DNA from: Psychrobacillus lasiicapitis
GTDB taxonomy: Bacteria; Bacillota; Bacilli; Bacillales_A; Planococcaceae
Length of the DNA: 64,000 nucleotides
NCBI RefSeq assembly: GCF_006861795.1
Contig: NZ_VDGH01000003.1
Location: forward strand, 228,769-292,768
Direction of reading: 5' to 3'
A program made the position numbers and the translations under genes. The notes under the pieces were generated by a model, which did not search any database, was not told where the DNA came from, and was given only the letters and a program-made list of their open reading frames with translations. Positions 25,251-33,737 of this stretch are shown here, one piece after another (within the stretch, counting starts at the first letter, position 1; every line of letters begins with the position of its first letter).

Positions 25251-27071
25251 TTAAATCCTCGTATTTGTTAACATACGATAATATCGTCCTTGTTTTTGAA
25301 GCAACTCTTCTTGCGGGCCTGCTTCTACTAACTTTCCATTTTCCATTACAAATATAAGATCGGCTTTACGCACTGTATTTAAACGATGCGCAATAACGAA
25401 GCTTGTTCTGCCTGCCATTAGACGTTCAAGTGCTTCCTGTATTTTCAGTTCAGTAACCGTATCAATACTGGAGGTCGCTTCGTCTAATAGTAGAATTGCA
25501 GGATCTGCAACTAGTGCTCTTGCAATGGATAATAATTGCTTTTGTCCTTGGCTAATCTCTCCACCGTCTGCCGATAAAATCGTATCATATCCATTAGGTA
25601 ACTTCGTAATAAATTCATGCGCATTTGCTTCTTTTGCTGCTTTTATAACTTCCTCATCTGTTGCATTTAATTTGCCGTACCGGATATTTTCCATAACAGT
25701 CATTTCAAAAAGAAATGGATCTTGAAGTACAAATGCCGTTTGGCTTCGAAGCGTATGTCTCGGCAGACTATCCAGCTTAATACCATCGATTAATATCCTT
25801 CCTCCGTTCACTTCATAAAAACGAGCGAGCAGCTGCATGATGGTCGTTTTCCCTGCACCAGTAGCTCCTACTAAAGCTGCTGTCTTTCCAGCTTCTACAT
25901 GAAAAGAAACATCCTCAATCGTAGGTTTTTCATCATTTTTATCATACCAAAACGTAACGTCCTCGAAGATTACATTTCCTTTTAGTTTATAATCTTGATG
26001 ATCCTTTGCTACATCTAATTCTTCTGGTTCATCAATAATTGCAAATACACGCTCCGCTCCCGCGATTGCTGATAACACAGTGTTAAACTGATTCGCTAAA
26101 TCATTTAAAGGACGCGTAAACTGACGGGCATATTCGGTGAAAATAACGATTTCTCCTATGGTTATATGCCCATAAAAGGCAAGTATTCCCCCGGCTGCTG
26201 CTACAAGCGTAAAACTTATATTATTTAACAAGTTCATCACTTTGGGGATAAACCCTGAATAAGTAAGGGCCCAAAACCCAGTTCTTTTTAAACGCTCACT
26301 TTTCTCTGCAAAGTCCTCTAACATGCGCTTTTCTTGAGAGAATGCTTTAACAATTCGCTGGCCAGAAACAGTCTCTTCAATCATTCCATTTAATTCCCCG
26401 AGCGCTTTTTGCTGTTCTTTGAATAATTTGGAGGTTCTTCTTGTGATCCAGCGCATTGAAAAAAACATAACAGGTACAATGATCAATGTGATGACAGTCA
26501 TCAATGGACTTAAAAGAAGCATAACAACTGTCGTTCCAACTAAAGTTAAGATACTTGAAAATACTTGTATGAAAGATGAATTTAACGTTTGACTGACATT
26601 TTCAATATCATTCGTCACCCGACTCATCAATTCCCCGTGCTGTCGTTTATCAAAAAATGAGACAGGTAGCTTTTGTAAATGATCAAACAAGCCTGTTCTT
26701 AATCGATAAATCGTTTGTTGAGCAATACCAATCATCCAGTAGCTTTGCAAGTACATCGTAACGGAAAGAAATACATAGACAACTATTAGTAATGCAATCA
26801 TATTCGCAAGTCCTGCAAAAACACTTTTAGCAATGTATTCGTCGATAATAACACCGATTAAATATGGTCCAAACAAAGCTAAAGCCGAACTAGCTATTAC
26901 CAATAAAAGGACAATGACCAACAAGAAACGCTGCTCATCAACAAGCTTCCACAGTCTACTTAGCACACCTTTCCAATCAGATGCTTTCTCCACTTTTTTC
27001 TTATGGTCATTCTTTAAATCTTCCTTGGTCACAATAGGTTCATACCCAAAAGGTTTACGAATGAAGTTCAT
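25251..27071 (-). CDS. Heterodimeric ABC exporter subunit with canonical ATPase site (YfiC-like)
   Basis: About 606 residues. A cytosolic N-terminal extension (~50 residues) is followed by six membrane segments (about 60-340) and an ATPase domain: Walker A LVGATGAGKTTIMQ, Q-loop FVLQDPFLFEMT, signature ISQGQKQLLSIARAL (ISQGQ in place of LSGGQ), Walker B AILLLDEATSSID with the catalytic Glu, and H-loop SFVIAHRLNTV. It is the catalytically complete half of a type IV exporter with the following partner. The ATG at 27069-27071 follows GGGGGAG, and the start overlaps the end of the partner gene by 17 bases. It probably exports drugs or lipids; the substrate is unknown. Confidence 0.88.
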   Translation of the reverse strand: MNFIRKPFGYEPIVTKEDLKNDHKKKVEKASDWKGVLSRLWKLVDEQRFLLVIVLLLVIASSALALFGPYLIGVIIDEYIAKSVFAGLANMIALLIVVYVFLSVTMYLQSYWMIGIAQQTIYRLRTGLFDHLQKLPVSFFDKRQHGELMSRVTNDIENVSQTLNSSFIQVFSSILTLVGTTVVMLLLSPLMTVITLIIVPVMFFSMRWITRRTSKLFKEQQKALGELNGMIEETVSGQRIVKAFSQEKRMLEDFAEKSERLKRTGFWALTYSGFIPKVMNLLNNISFTLVAAAGGILAFYGHITIGEIVIFTEYARQFTRPLNDLANQFNTVLSAIAGAERVFAIIDEPEELDVAKDHQDYKLKGNVIFEDVTFWYDKNDEKPTIEDVSFHVEAGKTAALVGATGAGKTTIMQLLARFYEVNGGRILIDGIKLDSLPRHTLRSQTAFVLQDPFLFEMTVMENIRYGKLNATDEEVIKAAKEANAHEFITKLPNGYDTILSADGGEISQGQKQLLSIARALVADPAILLLDEATSSIDTVTELKIQEALERLMAGRTSFVIAHRLNTVRKADLIFVMENGKLVEAGPQEELLQKQGRYYRMLTNTRI

Positions 27072-28791
27072 CAGGTTCTCCCCCTTCCTGTTGCGATTCT
27101 GCAATTTCTCTATATAAAGAGGAGCTTTCCATCAGCTGTTCATGTGTACCGTATGCAGAAACTTCTCCTTCTTCTAACAAAAGAATATGATCTGCCCCTT
27201 TGGCTGTTCTTATCTTTTGCGTAATGACAAGCATCGTAGCATTTTCTTTTTCTAAAGCTTCCCATAGTGCATTTTCCGTAGAGATATCCAGTGCACTTGT
27301 ACTATCATCTAATAATAAAATTTCTGGTTTTCGCACTAATGCACGTGCAATAGACAATCTTTGTTTCTGTCCCCCGGATAAATTGACTCCTTTTTGCCCA
27401 ACCCTCGTATCATATTGATGTGGAAATTGTTCAATAGACTGATGAATTTGCGCTTGTATCGCTGCCTCTTTTAGCGATTCCTCCGTAGCAGTAGAATCTC
27501 CCCAGCCTAAATTATCTTCAATACTTCCTGTAAACAGAATGGATTGCTGTGGAACAAGCCCAATCGCTTGTCTTAGCTCTTTGAGTGGCCACTCTTTTAC
27601 TTCTACACCGTCAATCCATATTTCTCCTTCCGTCGCATCAAAGAACCGAGGTATTAAGTTTAATAGCGTCGATTTCCCCGAACCGGTAGCTCCCATAATC
27701 GCTAGCTTTTCACCGGATTTCACAGAAAAGGAAACATCCTTTAGCACCGGTGTATCGGTAGATGGATAATGAAAAGAAACGTGCTGAAACTCTATTTCGC
27801 CTTCTTTAGGAATGAAGTCTATAGGAGCTGTACTTATTTCTTCGGTTCCTTCTTCTACAACCAAAACCTCTTCCATCCGTTCGGCAGATGCTTTTGCTCT
27901 AGAGAAAAATATAATAATGAAAGAGAACATCGAAAATGCACCTGTCATACGCATTGCATAGTTGACAATTGCTACAAGATCCCCCATTTGCGTAGTTCCT
28001 GTTTGTATTTCTTTTGCACCAAACCAAAGTACAGCCATTAAACTCACATTCATAACAAACAAAAGAACAGGTAAAATGAGCTCCATTATACGGAATGCTT
28101 TCACATTATCTATTTTTAATGTGTCTGCAACGGATGCAAAACGAGTCGATTCGTAATGACCACGTAAGTACGCTTTAATGAGTCGAACCGCTTGCAAATT
28201 TTCCTGCATTTTACGTGTCACCTGGTCTACACTTTTTTGCACTTTCCCAAAAAGCTTTAGCCCTTTTCTACTCATAAAATAAAGGAAAAGAATTAAAATA
28301 GGTGCTCCCATTACTAAAAACATAGCTAGATAAGCATGAACAAAAAAAGACATAATAATGCTTCCAATTACTAAGAGTGGCGCTCGCAGCATTATACGAA
28401 GACCCATGAATATTACGTTTTGCGTTATCGTCACATCGTTCGTTAACCGCGTGATTAAGCTTGCCGAAGGAAACTTTATAAAAGTAGCCATTGTAAAAGA
28501 TTGCACTTTCTTAAATAGTGCCTGACGAATATCATACCCATAGCTTTGTACTACATGGGAAGCTATAAATGTATTGGTGATCCCTGCTAAAAAAGCAATA
28601 GCTGAGATTCCAAGCATTATCATACCCCAAAAAATAATCGTCTCTTGGTCACCTGCCAATATTCCGTCATCAATAATGGTTGCTATTAACAAAGGCTGCA
28701 CAAGCTCGACAGAAAGTTCGACTAACATGAGTAATAACGCAATAATTACAAGCCACTTATATGGCGATAAATAAGAAAAAATCGTCTTCAC
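27055..28791 (-). CDS. Heterodimeric ABC exporter subunit with degenerate ATPase site (YfiB-like)
   Basis: Six membrane segments (residues ~10-310) and an ATPase domain in 578 residues. Walker A (IMGATGSGKSTLLN) and signature (LSGGQKQRLSIARAL) are intact, but the Walker B reads EILLLDDSTSALD with Asp where the catalytic Glu belongs, and the H-loop reads LVITQKIRTA with Gln instead of His. This asymmetry is the hallmark of BmrCD/TM287-288-type heterodimers. The sequence start MKTIFSYLSPYKWLVIIALL resembles YfiB. It starts at GTG (28789-28791) with AGGGG upstream, and is the first gene of the pair. Confidence 0.88.
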   Translation of the reverse strand: MKTIFSYLSPYKWLVIIALLLMLVELSVELVQPLLIATIIDDGILAGDQETIIFWGMIMLGISAIAFLAGITNTFIASHVVQSYGYDIRQALFKKVQSFTMATFIKFPSASLITRLTNDVTITQNVIFMGLRIMLRAPLLVIGSIIMSFFVHAYLAMFLVMGAPILILFLYFMSRKGLKLFGKVQKSVDQVTRKMQENLQAVRLIKAYLRGHYESTRFASVADTLKIDNVKAFRIMELILPVLLFVMNVSLMAVLWFGAKEIQTGTTQMGDLVAIVNYAMRMTGAFSMFSFIIIFFSRAKASAERMEEVLVVEEGTEEISTAPIDFIPKEGEIEFQHVSFHYPSTDTPVLKDVSFSVKSGEKLAIMGATGSGKSTLLNLIPRFFDATEGEIWIDGVEVKEWPLKELRQAIGLVPQQSILFTGSIEDNLGWGDSTATEESLKEAAIQAQIHQSIEQFPHQYDTRVGQKGVNLSGGQKQRLSIARALVRKPEILLLDDSTSALDISTENALWEALEKENATMLVITQKIRTAKGADHILLLEEGEVSAYGTHEQLMESSSLYREIAESQQEGGEPDELHS

Positions 28792-28872
28792 AAATCAACA
28801 CCCCTGATCCTTCGTCACCCGAATTATTTCTATATACAAACTATTATGCCATAACACAGTACTTACATATAG

Positions 28873-28902
28873 AAAAAGATGGCTTCAATTAGCCATCTTT
28901 TC
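28873..28902 (-). terminator. Terminator of the DMT transporter gene
   Basis: AAAGATGGCT / AGCCATCTTT with the TGA stop codon in the loop, followed on the minus strand by a U-rich tract. Confidence 0.82.
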
Positions 28903-29811
28903 TTTTCGTTTCCATTTAATTTCGCCTGCAATTGAAAGCCATGTGACAAATACGATCATTACGACCACCCCCACATATTGCCAAGCTCCAAAAACTTGTC
29001 CTAACCAAATAACCGAAATAACCATAGCGGTTAATGGTTCCATACTAGATAGAATACTAGTTTCTATAGGAGATATATACTTCATACTTGTTAAGAAGAG
29101 TATAAAAGCGATTGTTCCTACAAGAATAATAATAAAACTCATTAAGTTGATCGGGTAATTTGTAAGTTCTCCCCATTCATCGGAACGCCAAATTTGCGAA
29201 ATCAGCGCTAACACTACGCCTCCTATTAGCATTCCCCAGCCAACGATGATAAGGACTCCCCATTCTTTCATAAGCCTTGCAGGGTAAACTGTATAAATAG
29301 CAAATGCAACACCGATTGCCAATCCCCAAATAAGCGCTTCATTACTGATCAATAACTGATCCACTTTAGCATTTGTCAGTAAAAAAAACAATCCAATAAG
29401 CGTTCCGATAATGCCAATGATTTGATATCTTGGAGGAAACATCTTGCTCTTCCACGATACAAATATCACAATATAAATTGGCCCCAAAAATTGCAATAAT
29501 GTTGCAATAGAAGCATTACTTGCCTCAATCGCCGCAACAAATGTGTACTGAACTCCGAGCATTCCAAAAATACCAAAAATGATCAATTGCTTTAACCAGC
29601 TTTGCTCTTTCCATATAGAGAAAATAGGTTTTCCTATTATTTTTAAATATGCTAATAAACCAACTCCTGCAATAATTAAGCGTACTGTTAGGAAAAAGGA
29701 GACAGACAGGGCACTATTTTTAAATACCCACTCCATCATCGGACCGGTCGCTCCCCACAACATTGAACCAAAAACAATTAAAACTATTCCTTTCCATCGT
29801 CCCATTTTCAC
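28885..29811 (-). CDS. DMT-superfamily (EamA) transporter
   Basis: A membrane protein of 308 residues with ten predicted helices formed by two EamA repeats (residues ~8-140 and ~160-300). The FGSMLWGATGPMMEWVF start and ISPIETSILSSMEPLTAMVIS in the second repeat are typical. Relatives export amino acids, nucleosides or metabolites; the substrate cannot be told. It starts at GTG directly after AAAGGAGGAAGT, with an ATG two codons on as an alternative. It is monocistronic. Confidence 0.88.
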   Translation of the reverse strand: MKMGRWKGIVLIVFGSMLWGATGPMMEWVFKNSALSVSFFLTVRLIIAGVGLLAYLKIIGKPIFSIWKEQSWLKQLIIFGIFGMLGVQYTFVAAIEASNASIATLLQFLGPIYIVIFVSWKSKMFPPRYQIIGIIGTLIGLFFLLTNAKVDQLLISNEALIWGLAIGVAFAIYTVYPARLMKEWGVLIIVGWGMLIGGVVLALISQIWRSDEWGELTNYPINLMSFIIILVGTIAFILFLTSMKYISPIETSILSSMEPLTAMVISVIWLGQVFGAWQYVGVVVMIVFVTWLSIAGEIKWKRKEKMAN

Positions 29812-29892
29812 ACTTCCTCCTTTCTCCCCTTATATTTACCCACTACTTTATACCCTAAAATTTTTTATCAATGAATAAATCGCTCTATTTTA

Positions 29893-29921
29893 ATGACTAA
29901 TTTATGTATATTTTATATAAT
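29893..29921 (+). promoter_or_regulatory. Candidate sigma-A promoter before the structured leader
   Basis: ATGACT (29893-29898), 17-base spacer, consensus TATAAT (29916-29921). The expected transcription start (~29928) falls within a few bases of the first base of the structured element. Confidence 0.6.
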
Positions 29922-29929
29922 GAATATAA

Positions 29930-30136
29930 AGTGAAACTTCCATCAGTGGGGTTTTCCGACGCACAGGACGTGCTAGTGCGGACGTTGCGACATGGACGTC
30001 GCGCTTTTAGTCCGCTTTCCCCCACTGATTGTTAGTTGAACCAATCGGGCGCATGCCAGCAGTTGATCTCCCACTTATCTTTTCGCTTTTCTTACATCTT
30101 GAAATGGGAGTCTTACTGCCCGTTAATGCGGGATAA
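29930..30136 (+). ncRNA. Structured leader element, long form, upstream of the GGDEF-EAL gene
   Basis: The same 207-base sequence family as the array at 63493-63998. Hairpin I is CATCAGTGGGG...CCCCCACTGATTG with an ~85-base insertion in its top that folds on itself (GCGGAC/GTCCGC). Hairpin II is CTCCCACTT / AAATGGGAG. The segment CGGGC after hairpin I can pair with GCCCG after hairpin II, and that GCCCG can alternatively pair with the CGGG at the very end (GCCCGTTAATGCGGG). It ends 23 bases before the ATG of the GGDEF-EAL gene, just before its AAAGGGG site. It could be a regulatory leader, or a mobile repeat that landed here; I cannot place it in a known RNA class. Confidence 0.55.
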
Positions 30137-30158
30137 ATTATTTAAAGGGGCCGTTAAT

Positions 30159-32174
30159 ATGTATCTTAAAGATGAATTATTAGATTTAAGTAACTCTGTT
30201 TTTAGTCATTTGCCTTTCCCAACCTTTATGACAAATAAGGACGGCCATATTATTTGGTGGAGCAAGGAAGCTGAAAAGCAATACCGATATCGTTTGGAAG
30301 ATGTACAAGGTCCAAGAGCACCATTATTCAATGAGCATACTTACGGGCACCTAGCTGCAAATTGGGAATCGATCCTACATCACGATGAGCCAATTCGCTT
30401 CAGTCCAGTCGTTCTTTACTCAAAAGATAGAATCCCAATGAAAACGTCTATTGTCGCAAAATCGATTCTTCTGAACGATGACTATTATGTTTTCTTTCAA
30501 ATTGAATCTAATACCATACAAGATACAGAATCCTCTTCTTTTTCAGAGTTGCAATTATTAAAAAAGGGTTTATCCAAATCATTTATGGTTGCTTATTTAG
30601 ACAAAGAAGGTTTAATCCTACACGCTAATGAACTATTTTTAAAAAGAAGCAATTGGACACCAAAAAGAATTGTAGGAAAGACTTTTTGGCAGCTTTTCCC
30701 TAATTCCTCCCATCATATTGCCATTGCCGATAAAATTATCAATACATTACAAAAAGGTCAAGTTTTCCACGGTACAGTTGAAAAAATAACAAAAGACGGC
30801 GTTAGCTATTGGGTTAATATGATCGCACTCCCAATTACTGATACGGAAAATCATACACTATACCATTTGTTATTGGAAGAAGAAATTACAGAAAAGAAAT
30901 TAATACAATCGCGCCTTGAACAAATAGCCTATGTAGATACGGAAACTGGTTTAATGAGTAGACATCGTTTAGAAGAAATGGTAAATGAACACATTCAAAA
31001 TGACAAATACTTCTCCTTTGTTTTCCTTAGTATCGATCAATTTTATACATTAAAAGAAATATTCAATGATCAAACAGAATCTCAATTATTAAATGAGTTT
31101 ACTAAAAGATTGAAAATCTACTTCGAAGAATCCATTATTGCTAGAGCTGGTCGAGATGAATTTGCTGTCATTACAACTTTAGGGGAGTGGTACGTACAAG
31201 GATTTATCCAGTATTTAAAGCAAAACCCGATTTATCTAGACAATAAAGTTGTTCCTATTACAGTCAGCGGAGCCATTACTAGATACCCTGAAGATCAACA
31301 AACCTATTTGCATTTATTGAAGGCTACGGATACGAAAATCCAGCAAGTGAAATTAGAAGGTGGTGGTATGATTGCGAACCTTTCTCCATCTGACCATCAC
31401 AAGCTGACTCGTCGTGCGCAAATAGAAAAACGGTTATTAGAAGCTTTAAATCAGCATGATTTGCATGTGCTCTATTTACCACAAAAAGATGTATTAACCA
31501 ATCAAATTACAGCGGTAGAAGCACTCGTCCGTTGGGATGATGATGTACTTGGAATTGTTTCTCCGGAAGAGTTAATACCTATCGCAGAGGAAACTGGATT
31601 AATAAATAAAATTGGTTCTTTTATGCTGGAAAAGGTTTGTGAACAAGCAGCTATATGGCAGCAAAAAGGGATACCGATAAAAGTAAGCTTTAACTCATCT
31701 ATTCGAGAATTTCGCGATAAAAACATGGTGAAAACCATTCGGAATATGCTAGAAAAGTACAACTGCTCTCCGAAGCTATTACAAATCGAATTTACAGAAA
31801 AGTTTGCACTCGAGGCAGAAGCCGAAAAATCGATAATTGGACAAATGCAGGCACTTCAACAAGATGGGGTTGTTTTTGTGTTAGATGATTTCGGTACTGG
31901 GTATGCTTCCCTTAGGTATTTGCAGCTTCTTCCGATAAGCAAATTAAAAATTGATAAATCGTTTGTGAGCTCTATTATGCAGCAAGAAAGATTGCAAAAG
32001 CTCGTACAAGGTTTAATCCAATTTGGACAATCTTTAAATGTGGATGTTGTTGCGGAAGGTGTAGAAACGGAAGAACAATATGCTTTATTAAAACAAATGG
32101 GCTGCGATGCCGTTCAAGGATACTATATAAGCCGACCAATCCCAGCCGAAGAAGTGGAAGCACTCTTAAGATAA
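30159..32174 (+). CDS. PAS-PAS-GGDEF-EAL protein, probable c-di-GMP phosphodiesterase
   Basis: 671 residues: two PAS domains (about 10-125 and 135-265), a GGDEF domain (about 275-420) and an EAL domain (about 430-670). The GGDEF active-site loop reads ARAGRDEFAVI, so the motif is AGRDEF rather than GGDEF, and cyclase activity is doubtful. The EAL domain keeps EALVRWDD, FNSSIREF, DDFGTGYAS and KIDKSFV, all needed for metal binding and hydrolysis. It should act as a sensor-controlled c-di-GMP phosphodiesterase in the cytosol. The frame opens 41 codons further up inside the structured leader, but AAAGGGG lies 8 bases before the ATG at 30159. It is monocistronic. Confidence 0.9.
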   Translation: MYLKDELLDLSNSVFSHLPFPTFMTNKDGHIIWWSKEAEKQYRYRLEDVQGPRAPLFNEHTYGHLAANWESILHHDEPIRFSPVVLYSKDRIPMKTSIVAKSILLNDDYYVFFQIESNTIQDTESSSFSELQLLKKGLSKSFMVAYLDKEGLILHANELFLKRSNWTPKRIVGKTFWQLFPNSSHHIAIADKIINTLQKGQVFHGTVEKITKDGVSYWVNMIALPITDTENHTLYHLLLEEEITEKKLIQSRLEQIAYVDTETGLMSRHRLEEMVNEHIQNDKYFSFVFLSIDQFYTLKEIFNDQTESQLLNEFTKRLKIYFEESIIARAGRDEFAVITTLGEWYVQGFIQYLKQNPIYLDNKVVPITVSGAITRYPEDQQTYLHLLKATDTKIQQVKLEGGGMIANLSPSDHHKLTRRAQIEKRLLEALNQHDLHVLYLPQKDVLTNQITAVEALVRWDDDVLGIVSPEELIPIAEETGLINKIGSFMLEKVCEQAAIWQQKGIPIKVSFNSSIREFRDKNMVKTIRNMLEKYNCSPKLLQIEFTEKFALEAEAEKSIIGQMQALQQDGVVFVLDDFGTGYASLRYLQLLPISKLKIDKSFVSSIMQQERLQKLVQGLIQFGQSLNVDVVAEGVETEEQYALLKQMGCDAVQGYYISRPIPAEEVEALLR

Positions 32175-32252
32175 AATGAACCAGTTACTTTATGTATAGT
32201 GCTTAAGGAACGCTTTCAACTGAATGAATTCTACACTATTAACGAGACTTTT

Positions 32253-32297
32253 AATACGAAAGGGATGCGACAAAGTCGCATCCCTTTCGTATTGTTT
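32253..32297 (+). terminator. Terminator after the GGDEF-EAL gene
   Basis: A perfect 19-bp stem (32253-32271 with 32275-32293, core AAGGGATGCGAC) with a 3-base loop and TATTGTTTT downstream. Confidence 0.85.
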
Positions 32298-32381
32298 TCG
32301 GTAATCCTGTGGGAGTCATTTGTCTTGCTCACTTCGTAAGCACAAATAAATAAAGCGCTAAAGCTTTCGGAAAGAAAATAG

Positions 32382-32831
32382 TTAATCGACTGATTTTAGT
32401 CTTCCTATTACTTTCATCGACAATTGCGTGATAATCTCTGCAAAAACTAACCCCATCGCTATAGAGCCTGAAATGATAAGGGCTACTGATGCATATTCCA
32501 TTGCTACTGTATAGTTCTTCTCAATTACGTTTCGCATGGCATTATACGCAGATCCACCTGGAACTAATGGAATGATACCTGCTACACTGAAAATGATCAT
32601 AGGCATTTTAAATTTCTTGGCCATTAAATGTGCCACAAAAGCAACTGTAAATGCCCCAGCGAAGGAAGACTTTGCAGGGTCATTACTTAAATCGTCTATA
32701 TAAGAATATACAAGCCAGCCCGTCATACCTACGACACCACAATAGAAAAGTAATTTTCTCGGTGCATTAAATATAATCCCAAATCCAGCGGCTGCTGCAA
32801 AGCTTAAAATCCCTTGCAACCAATAGGCCAT
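32382..32831 (-). CDS. ThrE-type exporter, small membrane subunit (YjjB/DUF3815-like)
   Basis: 149 residues with four or five membrane helices and no large soluble part. FKMPMIIFSVAGIIPLVPGGSAYNAMR is the diagnostic loop of the second ThrE domain. In split systems this subunit pairs with a DUF1212/YjjP subunit to export threonine, serine or dicarboxylates. It begins 12 bases after its partner with a GAGGAATT site. It shares the operon with the next entry. Confidence 0.87.
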   Translation of the reverse strand: MAYWLQGILSFAAAAGFGIIFNAPRKLLFYCGVVGMTGWLVYSYIDDLSNDPAKSSFAGAFTVAFVAHLMAKKFKMPMIIFSVAGIIPLVPGGSAYNAMRNVIEKNYTVAMEYASVALIISGSIAMGLVFAEIITQLSMKVIGRLKSVD

Positions 32832-32843
32832 AGCAATTCCTCC

Positions 32844-33587
32844 TCAAAATGACAATCCTAATGCAACCCCTGCACCAATGGCAAAAGCTGTAAGAAAAGC
32901 TTCTGCTCCTTTGGATACACCGGACACAAAATGACCAGCCATTAAATCTCGTACAGCATTTGTTATGAGTAATCCCGGAACCAGCGGCATGACAGAACCA
33001 ATAATAATTCGATCCACGTCAATCCCTAATCCCCATGTCACCGAAAAAATTGCGATTAAACAAATACATAATGCCGCCAAAAACTCCGCAAAAAACTTTA
33101 CCCGCGTTTTCATTTCTAACAGCGTTGAAATAGAAAATCCAATACCCCCGGCTATAAGTGCGGTTGGTACATCCTTGAATGTCCCGCCGTATAACAAAAG
33201 AAATGAGGCAGATGCAATGGATGCTGCCCCTATTTGTATCCACAAGGGAAGTGTCTTATGTTCGTTTTCAATACTGACTAACTCCGAGTAAGCTTCTTGC
33301 AGTGTAATATCCTTATTAACTAATTTTCGTGAGACATTGTTTACGAGCGCGATTCTTTCTAAATCGGTTGATCGATTGCTAATCCTTACTAATCTAGTTG
33401 GAAGGCTATTACTACCTGAAAAAATGATACCAGTTGGTGTAACAAAACTTTGTGATTGCGTTAGATGTTGCGAAATTGCCATCCGATCCATTGTATCTTC
33501 TGCACGGTACGTCTCTGCTCCACTTTCCATCATTAAACGACCTGCTAGTAAACAGCATTCTACAGCTAATTCAAAGTCTTGTGTCAT
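32844..33587 (-). CDS. ThrE-type exporter, large subunit (YjjP/DUF1212-like)
   Basis: 247 residues: a soluble N-terminal half (residues ~1-120, with LLAGRLMMESGAETYRAEDT and FVTPTGIIFS) followed by about five membrane helices, ending with GSVMPLVPGLLITNAVRDLM, the loop that corresponds to the one in the partner. The predicted substrate class is small hydroxy amino acids or related acids. GGAAGG precedes the ATG. Its frame-mate at 32382 completes a two-gene operon. Confidence 0.88.
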   Translation of the reverse strand: MTQDFELAVECCLLAGRLMMESGAETYRAEDTMDRMAISQHLTQSQSFVTPTGIIFSGSNSLPTRLVRISNRSTDLERIALVNNVSRKLVNKDITLQEAYSELVSIENEHKTLPLWIQIGAASIASASFLLLYGGTFKDVPTALIAGGIGFSISTLLEMKTRVKFFAEFLAALCICLIAIFSVTWGLGIDVDRIIIGSVMPLVPGLLITNAVRDLMAGHFVSGVSKGAEAFLTAFAIGAGVALGLSF

Positions 33588-33737
33588 TTCAGAACACCTT
33601 CCTTTCTAAAGCGAAACTTAACTACGATAATCTTATCGAACGTTGAAAATAAAAACAATGAAAACTAAAACTTTCTTACCTTTTCATCCGTCTAATTTTA
33701 TATAATAGATAAGTACTAGAAAAGGAGAATCATCATC

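Noticed and set aside
29930..30136. Leader of the GGDEF-EAL gene as a known c-di-GMP riboswitch
   Set aside because: The conserved core sequences of c-di-GMP-I and c-di-GMP-II aptamers that I can recall are absent.
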